A stretch of DNA of 64,000 nucleotides from CATOSP01 sp034422355 (GTDB taxonomy: Bacteria; Chloroflexota; Dehalococcoidia; Lucifugimonadales; UBA3495): positions 15,466 to 79,465 of the forward strand of contig DAOUJS010000140.1 in NCBI GenBank assembly GCA_034422355.1. Reading direction: 5' to 3'. The first letter of the stretch is position 1. Each line of letters begins with the position of its first letter. Positions 7,720-15,251 of this stretch are shown here, piece after piece. Below the pieces are notes generated by a model, which ran no database searches, was not told the DNA's origin, and saw only the letters and a program-made list of their open reading frames with translations. The position numbers and the translations under genes were made by a program.

Positions 7720-8118
7720 TTAGGTTGATGCCAACTCTCTGATGACCTCGGTATAAGTCAGGATGTGGTCCCTCCCGCCGTCTTCACTGGTCACTATCAC
7801 GTAGCCGTGGTTGGCTACGGTTCCAATGATGGCCTCCAATAGCGTGTCATAGGGAAGCGGCTGGACTTCCTCGCTATGTTTGAGTGCAGTGTCATCAATA
7901 GGACGTCCTAGTTCCACCCACTGCGCCAAGCCATTTGTAGTGACTACGTGTGTATATCTTATGTTGCTGTCAAAAAGTGGGATTTGAGACAAATGGTAAC
8001 CGGGGTAGTCGTTTGCCATGAGGCCAGCTATGTAATGCATAGAAGCCAATTCGCCTGCATGTACTACTTTCTGGTCCCAGGGAACCATTGTACCGATTTT
8101 TTTCTTCAGGTCTGCCAT
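7720..8118 (-). CDS. Small protein, possibly a degenerate CBS-pair domain
   Basis: The product has 132 residues, no membrane segments and no signal peptide. The C-terminal half (LLEAIIGTVANHGYVIVTSE, then DGGRDHILTYTEVIREL) has the strand-turn-helix pattern of the second half of a CBS motif. The middle (IPLFDSNIRYTHVVTTNG) could be the other repeat. This is a fold guess from pattern only; no ligand-binding residues can be named. Its stop codon abuts an HNH fragment, which marks a recombination junction. Confidence 0.4.
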   Translation of the reverse strand: MADLKKKIGTMVPWDQKVVHAGELASMHYIAGLMANDYPGYHLSQIPLFDSNIRYTHVVTTNGLAQWVELGRPIDDTALKHSEEVQPLPYDTLLEAIIGTVANHGYVIVTSEDGGRDHILTYTEVIRELAST

Positions 8119-8141
8119 TTAGCCTCTCCTTCAGCGGTTTG

Positions 8142-8780
8142 TTAGGGGCAAGAATCGTAGCTATCGTATGCTTCTAACGCCAGGCGGGCAGGGGCGTCCA
8201 CATAATCGACTTGCTCGACTCCCGCGTATACCTTCCATCTCCCAGGAACGGACGATGGGCTGTCCGGCCTGTCAAAGCCCGGCCCGATAACAACCCACGT
8301 CTCAGTCCTGGCAGGGCCGGTTGGTGAGTAGCCTTTGGGAACTTCCGTGACACCGTGATAACTTGCCGACCATGCGACGCCTTCAACGGTTCCGGTTGCT
8401 AGGCCCATCAACCACGATTGCTTTTCCTGTTCTGATGGAGGAAGTTGAAGTTCGTCAGATGGCACAGGCGCATAGGTCAGTGGCGGTCTGGGGGTCATCC
8501 AGTTTCTCCGATAATGTTTGTCGTAAAAGGCTTCCCGGGTCGCTCTATGAATCTCCACTTTCGTCCGGCTTGCATAGACTCCATCCCAACCACGTAAGCA
8601 CTCCTGTAAATAAGCTTGCAGAATCGAAATCGCAGAGGATTCGTCCAATAGCAACGCAGGGCCGGATTGCTTTGGGCTTGCATCGGACTTGGACTCCGCT
8701 GGCATGTCTGACGGTCCGCAAGCCATCATCGCTATTGCGGCAAAAAATACAATCACCAGCATCGTCAAGTAGGACTGCAT
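8142..8780 (-). CDS. Hypothetical lipoprotein
   Basis: Starting at the ATG at 8780, the protein (212 residues) has a classical lipoprotein signal: a hydrophobic stretch LTMLVIVFFAAIAMMAC with the lipobox cysteine near residue 21, then a Ser/Lys-rich spacer. The mature part (about 190 residues) has alternating charged and aromatic segments and no domain I recognise. It is probably anchored on the outer face of the cytoplasmic membrane. The frame continues upstream to 8825 through apparently degraded coding sequence; the lipobox decides the start. Confidence 0.55.
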   Translation of the reverse strand: MQSYLTMLVIVFFAAIAMMACGPSDMPAESKSDASPKQSGPALLLDESSAISILQAYLQECLRGWDGVYASRTKVEIHRATREAFYDKHYRRNWMTPRPPLTYAPVPSDELQLPPSEQEKQSWLMGLATGTVEGVAWSASYHGVTEVPKGYSPTGPARTETWVVIGPGFDRPDSPSSVPGRWKVYAGVEQVDYVDAPARLALEAYDSYDSCP

Positions 8781-8938
8781 CCCCTTACCGTGGGTCAGGC
8801 CCGCCGCCTTGGGCACCTGGGCCATGGCGGGCTGCTGGTCGGCGATGAGGCCTCCAGGCCACGTCCAGGTCGGAGAGGGTCCCAGGTGTACTTGAAGGCT
8901 GCGCCGGCGGCCTGGCTGCCCACGGGGGCGGCGTAGTC

Positions 8939-8968
8939 CTAAACTGAAGCCAAGGTGAAATGTACATA
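8939..8968 (-). repeat. Dispersed ~30-bp repeat, inverted diverged copy
   Basis: On the plus strand this reads CTAAACTGAAGCCAAGGTG and continues. It is the reverse complement of the copies at 5695, 9061 and 9938 with about five differences. Together with 9061-9091 it forms an inverted pair about 90 bp apart. Confidence 0.55.
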
Positions 8969-9060
8969 TCGCTAGACCGCACTGTCGGTGCCCACCCAGT
9001 TGGAGCTTAAAGGTGATATGAAGTGCTGCGGAGTCCTTTCAGTCGTTTTCAAGACCCCAG

Positions 9061-9091
9061 AAATGCACATCCCACCTTGGTATTGGTTCAG
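9061..9091 (+). repeat. Dispersed ~30-bp repeat, copy 2
   Basis: It matches copies 1 and 3 over AAATGCACATnCCACCTTGG and the following TTGGTT block, with a few substitutions. It is not within any intact gene. Confidence 0.65.
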
Positions 9092-9235
9092 TTAACTGCC
9101 GGTGCCTTTCCGGTCGGGTCAGAGCGGCGTATTCAGACCCGGCGTAGCGGTTGTTTCTGCGGCAACCGCACCCGGCCCGCTCCCTCCCCGCCAAGCCCTC
9201 GGGCTGCCGCTCATGCCGCAGCGTGAAGGACCAGT

Positions 9236-9345
9236 AAAACTATATACCATTATACGTATGGTATCAACATTATTAAATTTCTATTTATATGCTATTTTAT
9301 ATGGTCTTTTGTATAACCCTGCTAGACTTGCAGTATGATCAAGCT
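9236..9345. other. AT-rich island with short inverted repeat
   Basis: About 110 bases are strongly AT-rich in an otherwise GC-rich sequence. A 7-bp inverted repeat ATACCAT/ATGGTAT lies at 9244-9250 and 9258-9264. The island precedes the GAF-domain remnant. It could be a promoter region or simply foreign DNA; nothing more specific is supported. Confidence 0.45.
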
Positions 9346-9404
9346 GTGAGACGGCTTTGTCCCGGCCGCAACGGATGCCAGCGTCCGGGCCGGTGAGGGA
9401 AGAA

Positions 9405-9857
9405 ATGGACCGGTCAGACCGGCGGGACCGGCAGACCGGGGCGCTGCGGGAGCGGGTGTCGCGACTCAGCGAGGCCAGCCTGCGCATCAACGAGAGCCTG
9501 GACCTTGACGCGGCCCTGTGGGCCGTGATGGAGGGCGCCCGCTCCCTGACCGGAGCGTCCCACGCAGTGATCACCACCCTGGACGCCCGGGGCCGGGTTG
9601 ACGACCACCGGGCCCTGGGCCTGGACCCCGGTGACCTGGAGCCGCTGTGGCAGACCGCTGGCGGCCTGGAGTTCTTCCAGTACCTGAACGCTCTGCCGGG
9701 ACCGCTGCGGGTGGGCCGGCTGGAGGAGTTCACCGCGTCCATCGGCCTGGCCGGGTTCCCCCGTCCGTGTCCCTCACCGACTTCATGTCGGCCCTGGTGC
9801 TCCACCAGGGCCCGCGGGCCGCAACTCCCCGGCCGGTCTGGCCAGCCGGAAAGATGA
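9405..9857 (+). pseudogene. GAF-domain sensor fragment, frameshifted
   Basis: The ATG at 9405 is preceded by GAGGGA. It begins a linker helix (RERVSRLSEASLRINESLDL) and the first half of a GAF domain (ALWAVMEGARSLTGASHAVI). Around 9757-9765 the expected continuation (PSVSLTDFMSALVLHQG) is found only in another frame, and a further shift is needed to reach a segment like a GAF strand-helix near 9835. No histidine kinase or effector domain follows. It is the decayed N-terminal sensor part of a signalling protein. Confidence 0.65.
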
Positions 9858-9937
9858 AGTGAAACGGAGCTGCCGGGCGGTGCCGAATCAAGGGCCGAGC
9901 TACTCTTGCGTGATTCCTGGCCTGATTCACGCCTTAC

Positions 9938-9971
9938 GGCAAATGCACATTCCACCTTGGCTTTGGTTTAG
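9938..9971 (+). repeat. Dispersed ~30-bp repeat, copy 3
   Basis: This is the best match to copy 1: both carry CGGC before AAATGCACAT and the same TTGGCTTTGGTTTAG end. It lies between the GAF remnant and the SPFH-like gene, closing the accessory stretch. Confidence 0.7.
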
Positions 9972-10017
9972 CAGGGGTCTCGGACTCCCTGGAATGTAGA
10001 ATCGGGCACTACGAGTC

Positions 10018-10599
10018 CTATTCCCCGGAAACAGACTCGATGCGGTCCACCTGCAAGCCTCGCTCGGCCATCACCCGGCGGATGGGTATGTTAAGTTCAT
10101 CCATTGGGGCGGCTTCCTCCTGGGTTTCACGCAAGGTCGTCCCCACCGCAACAGAGATGGTTTCCGCCAGTTGCGAGGCGTAGAGCCGTCCCTGCCCATC
10201 CAGGGCGGCATAGAGGAGGGACGGGTTCGATATCAGGGCGGTGACCTCGACCGACCGGGGATTCGGGTTATCCTCGCCGGGGCTGGCGTCTCCCGAGGTC
10301 AAGCGTCCCAGGTTGATGCGAAGCTGGAAGGGGCGTACCCGGAACAAGCGCACTTCTTTCCCGCCGCCGGTAAGCCCCAGGAAGGACATGCAAACCCTGG
10401 TCGTCCCGCTCCCCAGTTCCCTAACTATTGCGCCCTTTGATGCCAGGAACCCTATCTGGTCCGGGGCGATGGTAACAGTCTTGGCCCACAGTCCTGGCAG
10501 GTCGGACACGCGCCTGCTCTCCGCCAGAAGCGGGTCGGAGTCCCCGGACACGGAGTGTCCAGTGGGCGGCGGCGGGTCATCGCCTCTGCGTTGGCTCAT
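10018..10599 (-). CDS. SPFH/Band 7-like domain protein
   Basis: This soluble protein has 193 residues. A Pro/Ser-rich N-terminus of about 35 residues is followed by a domain that reads like a minimal SPFH/Band 7 fold: GFLASKGAIVRELGSGTTRV, then EVRLFRVRPFQLRINLGRLT, VEVTALISNPSLLYAAL and a helical end (DELNIPIRRVMAERGLQV). There is no transmembrane anchor and no long C-terminal coil, so it is shorter than flotillins or HflK/C. AGGAG seven bases upstream favours the ATG at 10599 over the TTG at 10602. Its function is unknown. The molybdenum hydroxylase gene is divergent from it. Confidence 0.55.
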   Translation of the reverse strand: MSQRRGDDPPPPTGHSVSGDSDPLLAESRRVSDLPGLWAKTVTIAPDQIGFLASKGAIVRELGSGTTRVCMSFLGLTGGGKEVRLFRVRPFQLRINLGRLTSGDASPGEDNPNPRSVEVTALISNPSLLYAALDGQGRLYASQLAETISVAVGTTLRETQEEAAPMDELNIPIRRVMAERGLQVDRIESVSGE

Positions 10600-10746
10600 C
10601 AATGGTCTCCTGGCTGGATAGTTTCAGGCTGACTGGACCGAGGTCTCCGCTCCCGGCACGGCCAACTCACCCGGAGTCGGGCCAATGTTACCATAACGCA
10701 AACGCTGGGGCGGCTCCCCAAATGCGCATAGACGGCGCGCTCCGTG

Positions 10747-10755
10747 TGGTAAAAT
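10747..10755 (+). promoter_or_regulatory. Extended -10 promoter candidate (TGG TAAAAT)
   Basis: TG-G followed by TAAAAT at 10750-10755 lies about 62 bases before the start of the molybdenum hydroxylase gene. No good -35 is visible. Confidence 0.45.
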
Positions 10756-10817
10756 CCTGTTGGCCAGACCTAGCAGGGTCCGCTAGCAGGGTCCGATTGT
10801 ATGGAGGTGACGAGTCA

Positions 10818-13136
10818 ATGACTTCTAACATCGTCCTATCTAACGAGGAGTATAACGTGGTGGGCGGCAGGCCCATCCGCCACGACGGGACGGACAAGGT
10901 GACAGGGCGCGCCCAGTATGGCGCAGACATTCAACTGACCGGGCTGCTCTACGGCAAGGTTCTGCGAAGTCCTCATTCTCACGCGCGAATCAAGAAGATA
11001 GACACCAGCCGCGCCGAGGCCGCTCCCGGCGTCCGGGCCGTGGTAACGTCCGCCGACCTTCCCCAGCCTTCAGGCCGCATGTTGGACTTGGGCGAGGGGG
11101 CAACGGCCAACCCCAAGTTCCTGAGCAACAACTGCCTGGCCGCGGAGAAGGCCCTTTACAAGGGTCATGCCGTGGCCGCCGTGGCCGCCGCTACGGCGCA
11201 CGAGGCGGAGCAGGCTCTGGCGCTCATCGACGTCGAGTACGAGGTCCTGCCTCCGGTGTTGAACGTTCTCGACGCGATGAAGGACGACGCCCCGGTGGTC
11301 CACGAGCGTCTGGCCAATAACGTCAGCGCCAACGTCAGGACCGGCGGGCTGCGCTCCGACGACGACCCGGCGGTGAGCAACAACATCGCCAACCACTTCT
11401 TCTTCGAGTTGGGAGACATGGACCAGGGGTTCGCCGAGGCCGACCTGATCGTAGAGCGGGAGTTCAACACCGCCACGGTCCACCAGGGGTACATCGAGCC
11501 CCACAGCGCGACGGCCCATTGGAACTCCGACGGCAAGATTACCATCTGGTGCAGCAGCCAGGGCCACTTCAACATCCGCGACCAGTCCGCGATGATTCTC
11601 GGCGTGCCCGTGTCGGACATCCGGGTAGTCCCGATGGAGATTGGCGGCGGCTTCGGCGGCAAGACCCTGGTCTACCTGGAGCCGGTGGCCTGCGTGCTGT
11701 CCAAGGTGTCCGGCAGGCCGGTCAAGGTCACCATGAACCGGGCCGAGGTCTTCCAGGGGACCGGCCCCACTTCCGGCAGCTACATGCGTGTCAAGATGGG
11801 CGTCACCAGTGAAGGCCGAATCACCGCGTGCGACGCCACCCTGGCCTACGAAGCGGGAGCGTTCCCCGGTTCCCCGGTCAACCCCGGCCTTCAGTGCATG
11901 TTGGCTTCCTACGACATACCCAACGGCAGGCTGGAAGGTTACGATGTCGTCTCCAACAAGCCCAAGACCGCGGCCTACCGCGCGCCGGGTTCCCCCGCTT
12001 CCGCATTCGCCGTGGAAACGGTGATTGACGAGATATGCGAGAAGCTGGAGATCGACCCGCTGGACTTCCGCCAGCTCAACGGGGCCAAGGAAGGAACCCG
12101 GCGGCTGACCGGCCCCACTTTCCCCAGGATCGGGTTCATTGAGACCGTCGAAGCGGCCCGCGCCCATGACCACTATAGCGCCCCGCTGGAAGGCCCCAAC
12201 CGTGGCCGGGGCGTTGCGGCCGGGTTCTGGTTCAACGGCGCAGGCCCCTCCAGCGCAACCGCCAGCGTGCTTGCCGATGGTACGGTCAGCCTGGTGGAAG
12301 GCTCGCCGGACATCGGCGGGACCCGTGCCGCAGTGGCCATGCAGTTGGCCGAGGTGTTGGGCATCGCGGCTGAGGACGTCAAGCCGATGGTGGGAGACAC
12401 TGACTCGGTTGGCTGGACTTCCGTCACCGGCGGCAGCGGTGTCGCATTCAAGACCGGCTGGGCTGCCTACGAAGCGGCCCAGGACGTGAAGAGCCAGATG
12501 ATTGCCCGTGCGGCCCGCATCTGGGAGATTTCCCCCGATGACGTGGACTACACCGATGGCGTCATTTCCCACAGGTCCGACCCGGAGCTGAAGTTCACCT
12601 TCAAGGAGTTGGCCAGCCGCCTCAACGCTACCGGCGGCCCCATTGTGGGCCGGGCCAACGTTGACCCGCGGGGTGTCGGGTCGGCCTTCGCCCTGCACAT
12701 GGTCGATGTGGAGGTGGACCCGGAGACTGGCAAGGTGGACATCCTGCGCTACACCGCGTTGCAGGACGCAGGCAAGGCCATCCACCCCAGCTACGTGGAG
12801 GGGCAGATACAGGGCGGAGCTGTCCAGGGAATAGGCTGGGCCCTCAACGAGGAGTACGTATTCGACGACAAGGGCGAGATGTCCAACCCGACCTTCCTGG
12901 ACTACCGGATGCCCATCAGCCTCGACCTGCCGATGATCGACACGGTCATCGTCGAGGTCGCCAACCCAGGCCATCCCTACGGTGTCCGCGGCGTGGGCGA
13001 GGTGCCCATCGTACCCCCGATGGCGGCCATCGCCAACGCGATCTACGATGCCGTGGGAGTGCGCATGGAAAAGCTGCCCATGTCGCCGGGGAACATCCTC
13101 GAGGCCCTCTGGGACAAGCAGGCCAACGGAGCTTAG
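10818..13136 (+). CDS. Xanthine dehydrogenase/aldehyde oxidase-family molybdopterin-binding subunit
   Basis: This is the large molybdenum cofactor-binding subunit of a molybdenum hydroxylase, 772 residues, which hydroxylates an aldehyde or N-heterocycle with water as oxygen source. The first domain (GRAQYGADIQLTGLLYGKVL, LRSPHSHARI) is the a/b hammerhead. The cofactor domain carries GGGFGGKT (276-283), TAAYRAPGSPASAF, and the catalytic glutamate E728 in GVRGVGEVPIVP. The ATG at 10818 has GGAGGTGA eight bases upstream. The FAD-binding and 2Fe-2S subunits that normally accompany it are not within the window on either side. The substrate cannot be assigned from sequence. Confidence 0.9.
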   Translation: MTSNIVLSNEEYNVVGGRPIRHDGTDKVTGRAQYGADIQLTGLLYGKVLRSPHSHARIKKIDTSRAEAAPGVRAVVTSADLPQPSGRMLDLGEGATANPKFLSNNCLAAEKALYKGHAVAAVAAATAHEAEQALALIDVEYEVLPPVLNVLDAMKDDAPVVHERLANNVSANVRTGGLRSDDDPAVSNNIANHFFFELGDMDQGFAEADLIVEREFNTATVHQGYIEPHSATAHWNSDGKITIWCSSQGHFNIRDQSAMILGVPVSDIRVVPMEIGGGFGGKTLVYLEPVACVLSKVSGRPVKVTMNRAEVFQGTGPTSGSYMRVKMGVTSEGRITACDATLAYEAGAFPGSPVNPGLQCMLASYDIPNGRLEGYDVVSNKPKTAAYRAPGSPASAFAVETVIDEICEKLEIDPLDFRQLNGAKEGTRRLTGPTFPRIGFIETVEAARAHDHYSAPLEGPNRGRGVAAGFWFNGAGPSSATASVLADGTVSLVEGSPDIGGTRAAVAMQLAEVLGIAAEDVKPMVGDTDSVGWTSVTGGSGVAFKTGWAAYEAAQDVKSQMIARAARIWEISPDDVDYTDGVISHRSDPELKFTFKELASRLNATGGPIVGRANVDPRGVGSAFALHMVDVEVDPETGKVDILRYTALQDAGKAIHPSYVEGQIQGGAVQGIGWALNEEYVFDDKGEMSNPTFLDYRMPISLDLPMIDTVIVEVANPGHPYGVRGVGEVPIVPPMAAIANAIYDAVGVRMEKLPMSPGNILEALWDKQANGA

Positions 13137-13624
13137 CATCCCAACAGGCGTCGATGGCTACTGGGTAGTTTCCCTCAGCCTGACGCCGATACTCTGACCC
13201 GACAGCGCCGGCAGCACGAGGGCCAAGGTGCCCGAAGTGTTGCCGGCGCTGCGTTATATCCGGAGCCGGAGGAGGCTTCCCCCGCTATAAGCAAAGACCG
13301 GCGATGCGGACTCAAGTGAAGTGCGGAGAACGGGTTGCCGTTGGCTTTGGGTAGGTCCCGGTGTGGGAAATGAATCCCATTTGGAGTTCCAACCGTAGTT
13401 GATGATGACGCCTGCTGCAACGCCTGGGATGTGTAGCGGGGAGTTGAGCGGCGGCGTCACTCCCCACTGAGGGGGATTTCCCCTATCTGATGTCTTTAGC
13501 TTAGTCTCGGGGAAATCCCCTGAGAATTCCCTGCATACGTGTTAAGCGTATTGGCTTGGCATGGGGCAGTCTCTTTTGCTTACCGGCCCGGATCAGATAT
13601 TGGAGTCGGGAGAAGGATGCAGAG
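13137..13624. other. Intergenic region with inverted repeats
   Basis: No gene is supported in these 488 bases. A perfect 11-bp inverted repeat (CAGCGCCGGCA at 13203-13213 and TGCCGGCGCTG at 13241-13251) could be a terminator or structured RNA after the molybdenum hydroxylase, but no T-tract follows. Between about 13470 and 13520 two copies of GGGGATTTCCCC face each other. Small frames here have no family resemblance. Confidence 0.5.
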
Positions 13625-14206
13625 ATGAGGGTAAGATGCCAGGGACAGTTGCGCCGGGTCAGGTTGGTCCTCCGATGGGGTCTGTGGGTCTTGGGACTGG
13701 CGGTGCTGCTGGTGGCCTGCACCGGGGGCCAGGGCGGCAGCGCAGCAAACGGCGGCACAGCCGCGCCCGACCTTCCAATTGCGCTGTACCAGGGTGCGGA
13801 TGCGCTGGGCGGCAGTGAGATTCAGCTTTCAGCCTTGCAGGGCAAAGCGGTGGTGCTGAACTTCTGGGCCGGGTTGTGTCCTCCCTGCCGTGCCGAAATG
13901 CCTGATATTGAGGAATTTCACCAGGAATATCAGGACAGGGTTACGACAGTCGGAGTGGACGTTGGGGAGTTTATGGGCTTGGGCAACCAGGAAGAAGCCC
14001 GGCAGTTGCTGACAGACCTGGGAGTCACCTATCCGGCAGGGTATACAATGCATCGCGGCGTGATTGCCGACTATAATGTCCTTTCCATGCCCACCACGGT
14101 GTTCATCACTCCCGACGGCGGAATTTTCCGCAAGTGGTCCGGCATTCTGGACCGGGATGCGTTGACAGAAGTCACCGACGAAATGCTGGAGGAATCAGGC
14201 CAATAG
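13625..14206 (+). CDS. TlpA/ResA-like thioredoxin-fold lipoprotein
   Basis: This extracytoplasmic thiol-disulfide oxidoreductase has 193 residues. A signal sequence ends in the lipobox LLVAC (C32), so the protein is lipid-anchored. The thioredoxin-like domain has the active site WAGLCPPCRAEMP with C85 and C88 and the cis-proline loop MPTTVF. Its partner CcdA, which feeds electrons from the cytoplasm, is encoded 15 bases downstream. A role in reducing apocytochrome c or other exported thiols is therefore likely. The ATG at 13625 places the signal peptide correctly. Confidence 0.88.
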   Translation: MRVRCQGQLRRVRLVLRWGLWVLGLAVLLVACTGGQGGSAANGGTAAPDLPIALYQGADALGGSEIQLSALQGKAVVLNFWAGLCPPCRAEMPDIEEFHQEYQDRVTTVGVDVGEFMGLGNQEEARQLLTDLGVTYPAGYTMHRGVIADYNVLSMPTTVFITPDGGIFRKWSGILDRDALTEVTDEMLEESGQ

Positions 14207-14221
14207 ACGGGCAGGCCGATA

Positions 14222-15136
14222 ATGTTTGCGACGAAGACGATTACCGAGGCATTCCGGGACCCGCGGCAACTCCGAAGCTTGGCCCTCTCTGCGGGCGTCG
14301 GCCTGCTGGCTCTCGCCGTCGCCTATATCGGGGCCAAGACCATCGGCAACACTACCGGCATCGACGGGGTGAACGGGTTCGTTGAGTCCCTGTCAGGGCA
14401 GTCCAGTTCATTCCTGGGAGACCTGGGCCTATGGGCGCCCCTGGGGTTCGCCTTCGCAGCCGGAATGGCGTCTGCGGTAAACCCCTGCGGCTTCGCCATG
14501 CTTCCCGCTTACCTGGGGCTGTATCTGGGCGCGAACCCCGATGGAGAGGATGTCAAGACGCCGGTGGCGCGTCAACTGGGACGGGCAGGGTTGGTCGGAG
14601 GATCGGTCACTGCCGGATTCGTGGTACTGTTTGGCGTGGCGGGTGGGCTTATAAGCCTGGGTGCAAGGTCAGTGGTAGTAGATATATTGCCGTGGCTGGG
14701 GCTGTCCATCGGTGTGCTCCTGGTGTTCGCCGGGGCATGGATGGTTGGAGGGGGCAAGCTGTACACCGGCCTGGCCGCCAGGGCCGCGACCCGGTTGGGA
14801 GACCCGGCCCGGGTCAGCCCGCGCGGCTACTTCCTGTTCGGCTTGAGTTACGGTGTCGCATCGTTGAGTTGTACCCTGCCGGTGTTTCTCGCGGTGGTGG
14901 GCACCAGCTTCGCGGTGTCCAGCATCCTCACGTCCCTCGTCCAGTTCTTCCTCTACGCCCTGGGCATGGGCCTGGTTATCATTGTCCTGACCCTTGGTAT
15001 CGCCTTCGCCAGGGGCGCAATGGTCGGCGGGCTGCGGAAGGCGCTGCCCTACATCCAACCCATCGGGGCGTGGCTGATGGTGGTGGCGGGCGCGTACATT
15101 GTCTTCTACTGGCTGACCCTCGGCGGCCTGATGTAA
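14222..15136 (+). CDS. CcdA/DsbD-type transmembrane electron carrier
   Basis: This integral membrane protein has 304 residues and about seven helices. It passes reducing equivalents across the membrane to the TlpA-like lipoprotein encoded just upstream. The two redox cysteines are C89 in AVNPCGFAMLPAYLG and C217 in ASLSCTLPVF, the typical positions in the first helices of the two inverted CcdA repeats. A short periplasmic N-terminal region with one extra helix precedes the core. It ends before a strong hairpin shared with the convergent gene. Confidence 0.88.
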   Translation: MFATKTITEAFRDPRQLRSLALSAGVGLLALAVAYIGAKTIGNTTGIDGVNGFVESLSGQSSSFLGDLGLWAPLGFAFAAGMASAVNPCGFAMLPAYLGLYLGANPDGEDVKTPVARQLGRAGLVGGSVTAGFVVLFGVAGGLISLGARSVVVDILPWLGLSIGVLLVFAGAWMVGGGKLYTGLAARAATRLGDPARVSPRGYFLFGLSYGVASLSCTLPVFLAVVGTSFAVSSILTSLVQFFLYALGMGLVIIVLTLGIAFARGAMVGGLRKALPYIQPIGAWLMVVAGAYIVFYWLTLGGLM

Positions 15137-15181
15137 ACGCTCGCTGACTTTCTCAAGCCCGGAGGGTGTTCAAAATGCAAC

Positions 15182-15227
15182 ACAGCCCCGGCGTTTCCCC
15201 CACCTGAGCGGGAAACGCCGGGGCTGT
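15182..15227. terminator. Bidirectional terminator between convergent genes
   Basis: A perfect inverted repeat has 18-bp arms (15182-15199 and 15210-15227), a 10-base loop and a short T-rich end (CCTGTTTC). It sits between ccdA on the plus strand and the beta-propeller gene on the minus strand. Confidence 0.8.
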
Positions 15228-15251
15228 CCTGTTTCAGAGAGTTTCTAAAGT

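Larger units (their letters stand above)
8781..9404. other. Gene-poor, degraded stretch
   Basis: No intact gene is visible. The first ~160 bases carry a decayed minus-strand reading (AAFKYTWDP and SDLDVAWRP lie in different frames). Two copies of the ~30-bp repeat occur at 8939-8968 (inverted) and 9061-9091. A short inverted repeat GCGGTTG/CAACCGC lies at 9147-9153 and 9163-9169. The 3' part is an AT-rich island. Confidence 0.5.

Noticed and set aside
9102..9338. 78-codon frame across the AT-rich island
   Set aside because: Composition changes abruptly inside the frame, there is no ribosome-binding site, and the product has no family resemblance.
11070..13139. 689-residue open frame antisense to the molybdenum hydroxylase
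   Set aside because: It mirrors the real gene, has no recognisable domain, and results from GC-rich codon bias. The same holds for long antisense frames over purB, the acyl-CoA synthetase, dapL, and the amidohydrolase.
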